From Prunus persica (Eukaryota; Streptophyta; Magnoliopsida; Rosales; Rosaceae), in contig NC_034011.1 of the NCBI RefSeq assembly GCF_000346465.2, positions 3,929,508 through 3,993,507 on the forward strand: a stretch of 64,000 nt of DNA. The letters run 5' to 3'. A program made the translations under genes and the position numbers. Under the pieces are notes generated by a model. The model searched no databases and had not been told where the DNA came from. It worked only from the letters and a program-made list of their open reading frames with translations. Below are positions 24,901 to 35,816 of this stretch, in pieces; the first letter of the stretch is position 1; each line of letters starts with the position of its first letter.

Positions 24901-26356
24901 ACCAACAACTTTGAGAGGGTCCTCGGCAGAGGTGGATTTGGAACCGTGTATCATGGCTACATTGACCATACTCAAGTAGCTATAAAGATGCTTTCAGCAT
25001 CATCTGTTCAAGGGTTCCAACAATTTCATGCAGAGGTAATGTTTGTCAAATCAAATAAACTAACACAATGTCTTGTCTGTGTAATGAATTAACGTGTTTT
25101 ATTTGTGGCCTCTTAAACTGCAGGTTACTCTTCTTATGAGAGTTCATCATAAAAACTTGACAAGCCTTGTTGGATATTGCAACGACGAAACCAAAGTAGG
25201 GCTTGTCTACGAGTATATGGCCAATGGGAACTTATTGAACCATCTTTCAGGTTTGGCTGCAAGTAGTACTTCCAAATATTTGGGAACTCTGTAACTTAAT
25301 TCTTGCACCACCATATGATTGGGGCTCCTTTGTAAGTTAAGACAGAAAGAAACAAGGCTTACGCACTTCTGTTCTTCTTATGGATGCAGATAGCAGATCA
25401 AGTATGTTGACTTGGGAAGATAGACTTCGAATAGCAACAGATGCTGCACAAGGTCTGCAACTAAAATGATTTTCATGATCGATCCTTTTTTTTATAGCAA
25501 GAATCTCTTTTATTTGTTTGAACTTTTGTGTAAGCGATGTAAAAATTTTAAAATGCAGGGTTGGAGTATCTGCATTGTGGTTGTAAGCCACCGATAATGC
25601 ACAGGGATGTGAAATCAACAAACATCTTGCTGAATGAAAGTTTCCAAGCCAAAATATCTGATTTTGGCCTATCCAGAAATTTCCCTACTCATGATGGAAC
25701 TCATGCATCCAGCCTTCTTGCTGGCACTCCTGGCTACCTTGATCCTGAGTAAGTATTTCACACTATTAATTTTCCCATTATCATCTTTACTAGTACTTAA
25801 ATTCACAGCAAGTCTGGGAAGCAAACACAAATTAACTAAAACAGCAAGAAGAATTATGAAAGAAAAAATAAGTGGACATTTTAGCAAAGTCCTTCGCATC
25901 AGAAAATGTGATCTGATGAGTTCCATGTATGGTTTGGCTTGCAGGTTCTACCTATCAAACAGGTTAAATGAGAAAAGTGACGTTTATAGCTTTGGGGTTG
26001 TGCTGTTGGAGATTATCACAAGCAGACCAGTTTTAACGAGGACGCATGAGAGAATTCACATAAGTCAATGGGTTGGTTTCATGCTTGCAAATGGAGACAT
26101 TAACAACATCGTCGATCCGAGGTTAGAGGGAAATTTCAATACCAACTCCGTCTGGAAAGCTGTGGAAATAGCAATGGCATGTGTATCCGTAAATGCCATC
26201 AAGAGGCCAAGCATAAGCCAAGTAGTGGTGGATTTGAAGGAGTGTTTGGCAACAGAATGTGCTCGAACAAATCATAGCCGTGTAGCTGAATTGGATAATT
26301 CCAATGCGTTAATGGCTGACAATTCGATCGTTAGGCTAACTCCCTCCGTGAGGTAG
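21979..26356 (+). CDS. RLK3: malectin-like LRR receptor kinase, 13 exons, 885 aa
   Basis: Exons: 21979-22072, 22179-22722, 22962-23440, 23562-23700, 23803-23874, 24027-24098, 24180-24260, 24544-24704, 24812-25035, 25124-25250, 25390-25452, 25559-25748, 25945-26356. Signal peptide about residues 1-25; malectin-like domain about 31-372 (FISIDCGLQ); WQGDPC near 390; LRRs about 418-494; membrane helix about 515-535; kinase about 580-850 with [31 protein letters not shown] and DPE. All key residues for an active RD kinase are present. The intron after exon 9 uses an ordinary GT donor, unlike RLK1, 5 and 6. Intron 2 holds a small inverted-repeat element. It is the best intact reference for reading the broken RLK2 and the 34-kb remnant. 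Confidence 0.92.
22752..22852. mobile_element. Small MITE-like element in RLK3 intron 2
   Basis: About 100 bases bounded by ATTGAGGGTTC and its imperfect inverse GATCCCTCAAT, with TTATTTGAGGGACAC and AAATAAGCTTATTTTAGGGA inside. The right end matches sequence at 18825-18855. A CA microsatellite follows. Confidence 0.5.
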
Positions 26357-26712
26357 TACTGGTACTAGTACATAATGCTTCTGCTTGAGTTCCATTGTGC
26401 CTCTGTAGCTAATCATGAAAAGAAGCATGAATTTGGGCTCTTGTTTTGGCTCTGTTCTAGACTTCTAGTATTGATATAAGTTCTTCACATCACAGAAGTT
26501 AGGCTTATCTTCCATATTTCTTGGATGTTGTTCAAGTCCATGAATTAGGACTCTTGTTTGAGCTCTGTTCTTGTATTAACTTAAGGTCATATTACCATAA
26601 ATATTAGGCCCCGTCTCCGAAGTTTTCAATTTTCTTGCGTATTGTTATGTTTACATTCTCTTGTTTTATTTTTTTTTATTTTTTTTGTGAAGCTCAATGG
26701 TAAGAGGGAAAT
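26357..26712. other. RLK3 3' flank
   Basis: AT-rich sequence with repeated TTGTTTTGGCTCTGTTCTAG-like stretches and T-runs. It probably includes the RLK3 3' untranslated region. No gene was seen. Confidence 0.5.
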
Positions 26713-29700
26713 TCTATATATACTAAAGCCCAATGCAACTAAACACTGTAGTTAAGCACAGTATAATGACGGAAATGCCCCTCATTTTGCTGTTGTTTTC
26801 GTTTTGTTTTTTCTTCATAACATTAAATTGACGAAACTGCCCTCAACTAAACAGCTTCTTTTGTTCCCGTTTTTGCCCCTTCCCCTTCGTTGCGAAGGTT
26901 TCGTCCGCTCAGAGAAGTGCCCATTTTCAGTCCGTTTCGAACCAGCTGGTTGGGGGGCAGCCATGGAAGATTTGCATTCATTGTTAGACATGCGTGGGGG
27001 GCCGTCGATTTTTGTTTGGGAGGTGCGCTGCAAATCCAGCCGCACTTTTAGTCTTCGTCTCACAGATTTGTGGTCGGGAGATTTCTCATCCTTTCTACAG
27101 CCTTCGACTCAGACTTCCATCTTTCTTGCTTGCGAATTTTTGCATCCTTTGTCTTCAGGTATGCATCCCGTCAACTTTTTAACAGATCTTTTGGTCTTCA
27201 TTTCATGAATTTGATTGTTGGCTGGGAGATTTTTCGTCCTTTGTAGAGCGTGGGTGTGAGCCATGTTCTATCTTTAGGGTATTTTTTATTTATTTTTTAC
27301 GAATTTGGGTTCATTTATTTGGTTACTTTGATTTCAGGTTCTTGGGTAATCCCTAATGCTTTATTTATTTATTTTTTACGAATTTGGGTTCATTTATTTG
27401 GTTACTTTGATTTCAGGTTCTTGGGTAATCCCTAATGCTATATAAGAGGAGCTGAGGTATTTATATTTCACAACATATCTTTAGGGTATTTTTTATTTAT
27501 TTTTTACGAATTTGGGTTCATTTATTTGGTTAATTTGATTTCAGGTTCTTGGGTAATCCCTAATGCTATATAAGAGGAGCTGAGGTATTTATATTTCACA
27601 ACATATTGGGTTCTATCAGGAAGGGGATTGAATCTCACATATTAGCTCAGGTATTTCCATCATTCTTATTATTAATTTTTTTAATCAATTGTCGATTCAA
27701 TGACTTTGCTCTCTTGGAGAAATCTTAGAAATGGAAATCATTCTCAATTTCTGTTTTGGTTGCTGATAAAACACTGGAAAGCAAAGACTAAGCATGCTTT
27801 TTTTTATTGAAAAAATTTTCTTTTTTTATCTGCTGTTGGTTGTTGTATTCTAAATATGGAGAAAAAAATTAATGATAAAACACAAGGAAAAAAGAAGTGA
27901 AGATTAATCAGGTTTTGACAAAATAGAAATTAGGAATGATTAACCAGCAACCATGCTGATAAAGTGCCATCTTCCCTTCTTAGATTAACTCTCCGGCATA
28001 TGGTGTCTGGGGAAACATATGGTTTACTTTCTCAGTTCGATATGCTTGGTACATAAGTTCTGAAAATTGTATGGCCTGATTGAGCAGGCATGCTGTAGAG
28101 TTCTTGCTTGAATGTGTATGGTTTGTCCTTTAAAATTACAATTGAACATAATATCCTAGATATTAGTATTGCCGCAGGCTTATGTAGATCACAGTCTGTG
28201 CAACGATTCAATCCTGAGTGAGAGAGTGGTTTTGTGATTTTGATTGTTTAGGGTGACTTTCGATTGAGATGTTCGATTGAGTTGTCAGGACAAAGGGAAT
28301 GTAAATCTAGATCAACACTTACAGAAAATTAAAGTTATATATTGAAGTTTTTGGTTTTTAGAATTAGAGAGGCTGAGAAAACAGAAATCATGCTACAATG
28401 TACCTGGAATGAATATTTGTGCTGCCTCCTTTAAGGAACCTAAATCTATTATGTCTTTGGCCTGTCCAAGTTAGCATATATTAGATAAACTGTACATTAG
28501 TATTTATCAAGCAGTTTAGAAAGTGTCATCTTATAAAACAGGGCCAAATCCTCCCTCTCCCAGTTTATTCGCTACATTGAAGTTGTTTGTTGCAGCTAAA
28601 ATTCTTTTCAAATTGAAGAGTGGTAGTTCTGTATCATTTTTCGCAGCTTCAGCTCTTTCTTTACTTATACTCTCACTCATACAGCCTTCCGTGCTCCCTG
28701 TTTCATTCTTATTATTAGAGCATTGGTTGTTTGGAACAATAGAATATATGTGTTTGTGTGAGTGAGAAAGAGAAAAAGCAAGAGAAGGGTGGTAGCACTA
28801 TACCTTCCATTCCCAAGTATTTCTTCCATATGAAGAATTTGTTGGCTGGGAGATTTTTTGTCAAGAGACTTTCTTTCTTTTAGTTTTTTGTCAAGAGATT
28901 TTTTGTCAAGAGACTTTTTTTTTTTGTCAAAATAGAAATTGGCAATTATTTTATCTTAACCTCTATTGGTTTTCTTTGGGGTTCTCAGGAAACATTTCAC
29001 TTGATTCCTTGACTTGGTGGGCTTGATTGATTATGAGTTTTGAGTCAAATGTGCTCACTGTGTATATCTGTTTAACTAGGCTTGATATTAATATATGCAT
29101 ATTGTTTGATCGTTATAGAATTCAGTTAATTCTTTGATATAATAATAGATATTTGTAATTGTGAAGTTGTTTACACAAAACTAAATTTATGTTGGTGTTA
29201 AAAATATAAGCAGGATTTCATATAGTGATGTAAATTTTGTCATCTTTTTCTCATCCTGTGATAACCTATATTTCTCTAAAAATGTGATTCGATCCAAATA
29301 TAATTCAATTATGTGTTTATTTCACAGCTTGAATACACCAAAAGGCAAGGGACTAGACATTTGCATTCTGCTGTCATTTTCGAGGTATAAAACTCCTCTA
29401 ATTCATTGTTTTTTTAAATTGAGCATTATTAGTCATGTTAGTCAATTGATTTTAATTATTTTGTAAGATTTTATATTTGCTTTTCATCGATTATGCTTGC
29501 ATACAAGTTATTTACAAATAATCTTTATTTTGTTGATTGATACAAGTTGGATATGCTTTATTGCTAAAATATTTCTCCTCTTTTAAATATTTTCCCTTTG
29601 ATGTTCTCATTGAACATTTTATCTAAATCATTAATCTGGTGAACTTGGTTGATTATAAATTTTGAGTTCAATGTCTCAATTGTACATATGGATTTAACAA

Positions 29701-30632
29701 GACTTTATATTAATATATATATATATATATATATTGTTTAATCATTATGAATCGAAGTTGGTTGTCTGATAAAATAATAGATATCTAGAATTGTTATATT
29801 ATATTTTAATCATATTTACAGGTGAATTTTTTTGGAAAATGTCCGTTTTTAAGGGGAGGTTTTGCCCGTTTTTCAACAGAAATGTCAAGCCCTTAAATAA
29901 TTTTTACTCTAAATAAGAGCAAAAGAGTCATATGTTCCTAATACATAAGAGAATTAAAAGCCTAAACATAATATTTACATCCTTTTTTTCAATTTTTCTT
30001 CAATATATCCAACCATGATTATTTTACCTCTCTTCAACTTTTCCTTTAGATAAACACAGAATTTAAAATATGTTTACTTTGTGTTACTTCAATTGCAAAA
30101 CCATCTACAGCTTGCTCATTAGTTCTCTTAATTTTGTAACTTTGTATTTCCTAGATTGGAAAACTATTTATAACTTTCTTATTAAATTGTTAAATTATAT
30201 TATTCCTGTTTATACATAATTAAATGTTTATGATTATTGTCCTAACTCAATTTTCCCCATTCATCAATATTAACATTTACTATTTTCTCACTTTTTTATA
30301 ACAGGGTCAAGACCTCCATCAAAGAGAAGAAAAATCATGAAGAAATTGCAAAACAAAACTCGCCCAATTAAACAGCATGCTGCTCTAAACTATCCAAATT
30401 TTGCTATTTTGATGGCTGCTTCCCACTATTAACATCTCAATGTATATACAAACAAGTCTACTATTTTAACATAACAAGTAGCCTGTAAAATATGTTATTA
30501 CTTACTTTTTTGCAACTTATACTCCTTTAGTTAAACATAATGCTATAAGTTAAATCTCATTGTATATATAAACAATCTTACTTTGTCTACGCAATTTCAA
30601 AACCCGCAGCATCGCGCGGGCTTTTCTGCTAG
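26713..30632 (+). mobile_element. Probable non-autonomous Helitron, about 3.9 kb
   Basis: The left end is TCTATATATACTAAAGCCC, starting with TC as plant Helitrons do. The right end is a short hairpin (CCCGC / GCGGG, 30603-30620) followed about 10 bases later by CTAG at 30629-30632, with T after it. There are no inverted ends and no target duplication, as expected. No Rep-helicase frame is present. The AT-rich inside holds a small open frame at 26804-27208 that I cannot assign and a tandem repeat at 27270-27606. Confidence 0.6.
27270..27606. repeat. Tandem repeat inside the Helitron
   Basis: A segment containing TTTTTTACGAATTTGGGTTC and GGTTCTTGGGTAATCCCTAA occurs three times; the first copy lacks the tail with TATAAGAGGAGCTGAGGTAT that the other two have. 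Confidence 0.85.
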
Positions 30633-30659
30633 TTTTATTAAAAACTAGAAAGAAGTAGG

Positions 30660-31030
30660 AAACACTTAATATGTGATTCCAATTGCAACTGTCCTCAATC
30701 AAGACTTTATGAATAATGTCGAGAGGCATTTCAAACCACTCATTAACATGAGTACATAATAGAGCACATCTGACAGTCCTACTCCTATGTGCAACACTAT
30801 TTGCCTCACAACGAATGCATAAAAATTTAACCCGGCTGAAAGTATAGCGTAAAATTCAGCACTATATTAATAGATTCTCCTTCAAAAATCACCCATTCCA
30901 AGGCTAACATTTCAGCAAACATCACATCAGCCTCCATTGTAGCTACAGCCTCCTCATGCTCTGCTGATGAAACCCCGGTCACCTGTTTGGGTAACCCGGC
31001 AACAAAACACCCCAGTTATCCCCTGTCACA
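30660..31030 (-). mobile_element. Remnant of a retroelement RNase H-like domain
   Basis: Minus-strand translation gives, with frame slips, segments like TGVSSAEHEEAVATMEAD and ALEWVIFEGES. These resemble the RNase H-like domain at the end of plant LINE polyproteins (acidic residues around an E-A-x-A-x core). It is broken by stops and lies just beyond the Helitron. Confidence 0.4.
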
Positions 31031-31861
31031 TCGTTTTTTGGTTCACTGTGGAGTAAATGGTTATTATTGACCAGTGCGCTGACTCTTATGACTCTCCCTC
31101 CCTCCCTAGCGAAAAACAAAATGAAAAATAATATTTATAATAACACATTTTCTTTTGGTAAAAAGAATGATACCTTTATTTACTAGTCAATAATGAATTA
31201 TTAATGTCTAATTATCAATTATTTTACAGACCTTCCACGTCAAGCCCAAATTTTCCACAAGGCAAGCCAGATTGACATGGACAGGTACGTCCACGACGAC
31301 CGAGTGAAAGTCAATGCTCAATATTTAAGCAGTATAAAGCTTGGACACCATACACATGGGTTAATGTTGATTAGAGGCCTGCACCATATCCATTATTAAT
31401 ATCTAATTCTTTCCGTTTAACAAGTCTTCTCTAATCAAACGCAAATTTCCACACAGTTGTCTACGGAAATTGGTCATCAATCATCACCATATAATATGAT
31501 ACGATGATGTTTCTGACATGTACGGTTACGCATGCGACGTAACTTTGTATGCATGCGATGTAACTTTGTATGACTTGGCAGTAGCTTCCACGCTGGTGGG
31601 AGAAAATTACAATCAAGTGGTCAAATTAACTAAACTAACAGAACTTAAAAAATGGACTTTGAGAAGTGTATGATGACTTTTTGAGTTGCCGCGATTGATA
31701 ATTGGATGATGAATACGAGACAAAAGCGTAGACTTGAGTTAAGCCACATCCGACATAACATGATCCATTAGGGCAATGTTACTTTTATATATATTGTAAA
31801 AGGGATATCCATTGAACACAAAAACCTTACTTAAATTTGTGTGTTTGCTTCCCTAGTGATC
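31031..31861. other. Promoter-like region before a dead RLK copy
   Basis: Positions 31425-31530 match the recurring upstream module (AATTTCCACACAGTTG, then a GACATGTACGGTTACG segment also seen at 18250). A TATA-like TTTATATATATTG lies near 31784, in the position seen before RLK2 and RLK3. No other gene. Confidence 0.5.
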
Positions 31862-32099
31862 ATGTCGTGGACATTCAAGCAACTCCTCCTTCTGCTTGGT
31901 TTCGCTTTTAATCTGATGCTGCTAGTTCGTTCCCAAGATGCTGAATCAAGTATATAAATAAATAAATGAAACAAGTAGTTTGAAAGGACAATAGGCAAAA
32001 GGAAGCCAAAACTGTTAGAGAAATAGAGAAATAGAGAAATAGAGAAATGGGACTGGCCGTGATGTTGGCACTGGCAGAGCACCGAACGCAACGTATCAG
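31862..32099 (+). pseudogene. Orphan RLK signal-peptide exon and end of malectin exon
   Basis: Positions 31862-31949 read MSWTFKQLLLLLGFAF and LMLLVRSQDAES, closely matching RLK2 exon 1. The last exon base, G in paralogs, is A here, weakening the donor. At about 32063-32099 a stretch ending ATCAGGTGA resembles the end of exon 2 with its donor. Nothing between them codes, so nearly all of the malectin domain is deleted. Confidence 0.65.
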
Positions 32100-33639
32100 G
32101 TGAACCATGAAGATTATGAGTTGTGAGTGATTAGTTTGCCACTGATTGTGTGTTATGTTATGTTTTTCATATTAATTTATTGTACATCAGTTGAATATTA
32201 AAAGTAAACTATATGGGTTTTGTCAAATAATCGACTGTCTTTATTTAAATAAAACAAAAAATAATGTATTATTCTTTTTCTATCCTTCTTTGAATTTAAA
32301 ACATTTTTCAATGAAGAAAATAGAGGACACTACCGGACTAAGAACTAGTTGATAACCAAAAAGAATGTATGAATGTGAGTATTTATTGTCTCGCATGCTC
32401 TGGAATATGGAGTTTTTAATTTTCATTTAAACCCCACACTTTTTTCTGTTTATCCCAATATTTAAATCATTAAGCTCTTAAGTTTTATTATTGTGTAAAA
32501 AGACAAAAATAGGTCATCCAACTTAATACTTACCCCTAATACATCTATATACACACCCCACCACTCTTTATATTAAGTTTTAGAAATGAAATTGGTACTT
32601 AGATAAAGGAGGGGTAAATTAAAACCCCAATGGAAAGATGTATGACAACAATGATCAAATAAACCCAGAGACAATATGACTAGTCAATGTTGAAAATAAG
32701 AAAATAATGTTAAAATTTTATAATTAAAGAACCTAGATGATTTTGTTTTTTCATTCAAGCAGGATGTTGGATTGAACTTTGATTATGTACATTATTTTTT
32801 TATGGGATTTTAACCACAATGGTCCTTGTTTTATACCCGAATTGCATGTTGGTGCTCTATTTTGTTTTTTGTGGTTTATGTAATCCTTAACTTCCATTTA
32901 TGCGGCAATTTCGTTTTTCGGCCAATTCTGTTTACTTTTGTCAATGTTGGGGGTAAATTAAACATTTTACTTTTGGTATATATGGTAAATCAAATATTTC
33001 TCCACCACATCAGGTATTTTAAATAATAAATAAATAAATAAGAGGAAAATTGAATAGAATAGATGAAATTTTACCCACCAATAAATGGCCAGATTAACGA
33101 AATAATACAGAATGACAAAATTAAAACCCATGGTAGAAACCAAAAAAACAAATTTGAATGATCAAAATGAAACGCAGGTATTACGTGACTAGACTATTGC
33201 GGTTAAAAGCCCTTTTTTTTATTTTTTAAAAATGTATATACATAATTACAAAATCATAGCACGACCCTTATCAATGTTGATCAAAATTCAGTCTAACAAC
33301 ATGGTTTCAATAAAAAAAAACAACCTTAGCTAAGGATTGGTCAATTTGCATTTTTTTTAGCTCTGTGGAGAAATCTTCCAACTACCCTTTTATAACTACC
33401 CTTGGTCAATTTGCATTTTCAATATATTATAGTATATTAATATGTGCTTGCATGTTGGCACTTGTGCAAGTATATGGATTCTCATATTATATATCTAAAC
33501 AATATGAAGTTGCCTTGTTTTCATGGAGACAATGTAGAGAGTTAAAGAATTAATTCAGTTTGGGGGATTTTCATATTTTGAATATATGCAAAGGAAATTA
33601 GCCAATGAATTTCAGCAGGTGGAGTCTAGATACTTAATT
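32100..33639. other. Region homologous to RLK1 intron 1
   Basis: Positions 32699-32790 match 228-306, and 32808-33375 match 1126-1565, both parts of RLK1 intron 1. The match runs to just before the RLK1 exon 2 acceptor, but no exon 2 follows here. It therefore traces a second RLK1-like gene now largely deleted. Positions 32100-32700 show no gene. Confidence 0.6.
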
Positions 33640-34010
33640 AGTATTTATTAAGTAATTTATAAAATTAATTAAAATACTTAAATATTTAAATACTTATTAT
33701 TCATTAAATAAAGAATCATTAAAACATAAATAATAATTAAAATAATTAAATAAGGCTAAGATATTACTTAATTGCAAATATTAAAATAAAAAAACTAATT
33801 TTGTATATAAAAAAATAAAAAACCCAAATCCACAAAATAATTTAAAATAATTAATTACTATTTGTTATTTGATTTATGAAATTAGTAAAATATTTAAATA
33901 CTAATTATACACTAAAGAAATAATAACTAAAGTAATTAAAAAGGACTAAGAAAGTACTTAATTATAAAAAATAAAAATAAAAAAAATAGCCGCGCGGCTA
34001 TACTGTTCAA
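33640..34010. repeat. Lone diverged relative of the 647-bp satellite unit
   Basis: The AT-rich stretch with ACTAAAGTAATTAAAAAGG and TACTTAATTA parallels the left part of the satellite unit at 47.8-55.6 kb. It then leads into ATAGCCGCGCGGCTATACT at 33988, the same palindrome at the same relative place. The rest of the unit is absent. Confidence 0.6.
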
Positions 34011-34049
34011 ATATTCGTATATTATTTATGAGTCTATCAAGTATCTTCA

Positions 34050-35345
34050 TACGGATCTTGACCTGGGAAGATAAACTTCGAATAGCAACAGATGCTGCAC
34101 AAGGTCTGCAACTAATAAAATGATTTTCATGATCCTTTTTTTAGCAAGAGTCTCTTTTATTTGTTTGAACTTTTGTGTGAAAGTTGTAAGAATTTTAAAA
34201 TGCAGGGTGAAAGTTGTAAGGCGCCGATAATGCACAGGGATGTGAAATCAACAAACATCTTGCTGAATGAAAGTTTCCAAGCCAAAATATCTGAAATTTC
34301 CCTACTCATGATGGAACTCGTGAATCCAGCCTTAGCGGCGGATTCAGGAATTTTGCTTACAGGGGTCAACGTCTTACAGGTGCAGCTCCTTGGCCCTATG
34401 TCTGTACTGGCAAAGCTATGTTTAGATCGAGAGAAAATGAGAATGAAGATGCCATTTTATTTATGAGTTTGAAGAGATAGGTTTAGATTGAGAGAAATGA
34501 AAAGGAAGAAAATTGGTGGAGCTAAGGTTTTTCTCCCATTATTTTCTTTTATAGACGTCCATTATGACCCTCGAGTTTCACATTGTGGCATTGTGGCTTT
34601 CCGTCTCCTTGATTTCCACTTCGTGTTTTCTGGCTTTCCACCTTGAGCTACACACCCATGGCTTTCTCTGTCTTTTAAAATTTCTAGAGACTTAAACCTG
34701 GATTTGTGTGCTTGCTTGTTTAATGAAAATGAACATATTTTTAATTACCTGAAAAATAAATGAACATATTTTTGAGTTAGAGACTTAGACCAGCCCGTTT
34801 TTCCCCAAAAAAAAAATAAAACAAAAACTTGGACCAACCCGTGGATTTGGCCTACTTTTCTTTATCATGTTTTTAGTTTTTTGTTGCTACAGTTCCATGC
34901 CCATCACTTTGTGCATAGCGTTGCATCAGTATCTGGCCTACCATTTTTATTTTTGAAGTTTTTGCTTAGTCTAGTACATGCCCATCACTTTGTGCTTAGT
35001 CTAGGACTTGGTTCCAAAGCTCCTTCGCGTTGACAGCAACCACCTCATCAAGCTCACGACCTCCAGCCACAAGCAGCAGTTGCTGCTTTCCACCACCACC
35101 ACCACCAAATGAGACACTCTTCTTCTTCTTCCTTCTCATCCCTCCTCTCCATCTCCCAGCCTCGAAAGCCCAGCACTTATAGTCCCACCCAGCTCCACAC
35201 AGGTTGCCCCTTTGGGGCATTTCGTCGAACACTTTGCGAGGGTCAAGTTTGGCTAATCTAATGGAGGATTTCAGAGGTTGCAGGGGTCAATTGACGACCC
35301 TTGCTCCTCTGTGGATCCGCCCGTCCTGGCTACCTTGATCCTGAG
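34050..35345 (+). pseudogene. RLK kinase remnant (exons 11-12) split by an insert
   Basis: Positions 34055-34106 match exon 11 of RLK3, and 34206-34334 match exon 12 ([10 protein letters not shown] is readable). There are deletions at the start of exon 12 and within the DFG region, so the metal-binding Asp is lost. From about 34335 to 35326 unrelated DNA splits the exon, which resumes as CTGGCTACCTTGATCCTGAG with the donor at 35344. There is no exon 13. It cannot encode a kinase. Confidence 0.85.
34335..35326. mobile_element. Insert of about 1 kb in a dead kinase exon
   Basis: The RLK3-like exon is interrupted here. The ends contain GGCGGATTCA and TGGATCCGCC, imperfect inverted copies, with AGGGGTCAA near both ends. 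A minus-strand open frame (35232-34996) has Lys and Gly runs and no family I recognise. No clean target duplication was found, so the class is uncertain. Confidence 0.45.
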
Positions 35346-35816
35346 TAAGTATTTCGCACTTTTAGTTTCCCATGATCATCTTTGGTTATACTTAAATTAA
35401 CAAGTCAGTGACAGTGAAGCAAACACAAATGAAATAAAACAGGGACAAAAATTAGGAAATAACAAGGAAAGTACCAAAAACACTTCATACGACTTTTTAT
35501 TGCTCAGTGGTGGAATATATTGCTCATACGACTTTTTAGAAGTTGCACCAGTGACTAGCTAGCCTGCAAAGAAAGTACCAAAAACACCTCATGACATTAA
35601 CTCTTGGCCAAATATGTTGCTGTCTACTATTAAATTTTTTCATTTAGATCTCACATCATCTGCCCCAAAGTAGAATTAAATAATGTTATACTTCACAGTT
35701 CACTTTCTAGAATTACACGGTCAAAATATTGTACTCTATAGATTTGCTAATATTGTACATAAAATGATAACTCTGCATCTGGTTTCCCAAAGTAGAATAA
35801 TATTATCGCAGAGAGA
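35346..35816. other. Spacer before RLK4
   Basis: The first 100 bases continue the intron 12 sequence of the dead kinase copy. Then AAAGTACCAAAAACAC appears twice (about 35470 and 35575) as a local duplication. I saw no clear TATA box before RLK4. Confidence 0.5.

Noticed and set aside
26804..27208. 134-aa frame in the Helitron
   Set aside because: Low-complexity composition, overlapped by other frames, no known motif; at most a captured fragment.
34996..35232. 78-aa minus-strand frame as a gene
   Set aside because: It sits inside the insert that splits a dead kinase exon, has Lys and Gly runs, and has no recognised domain.
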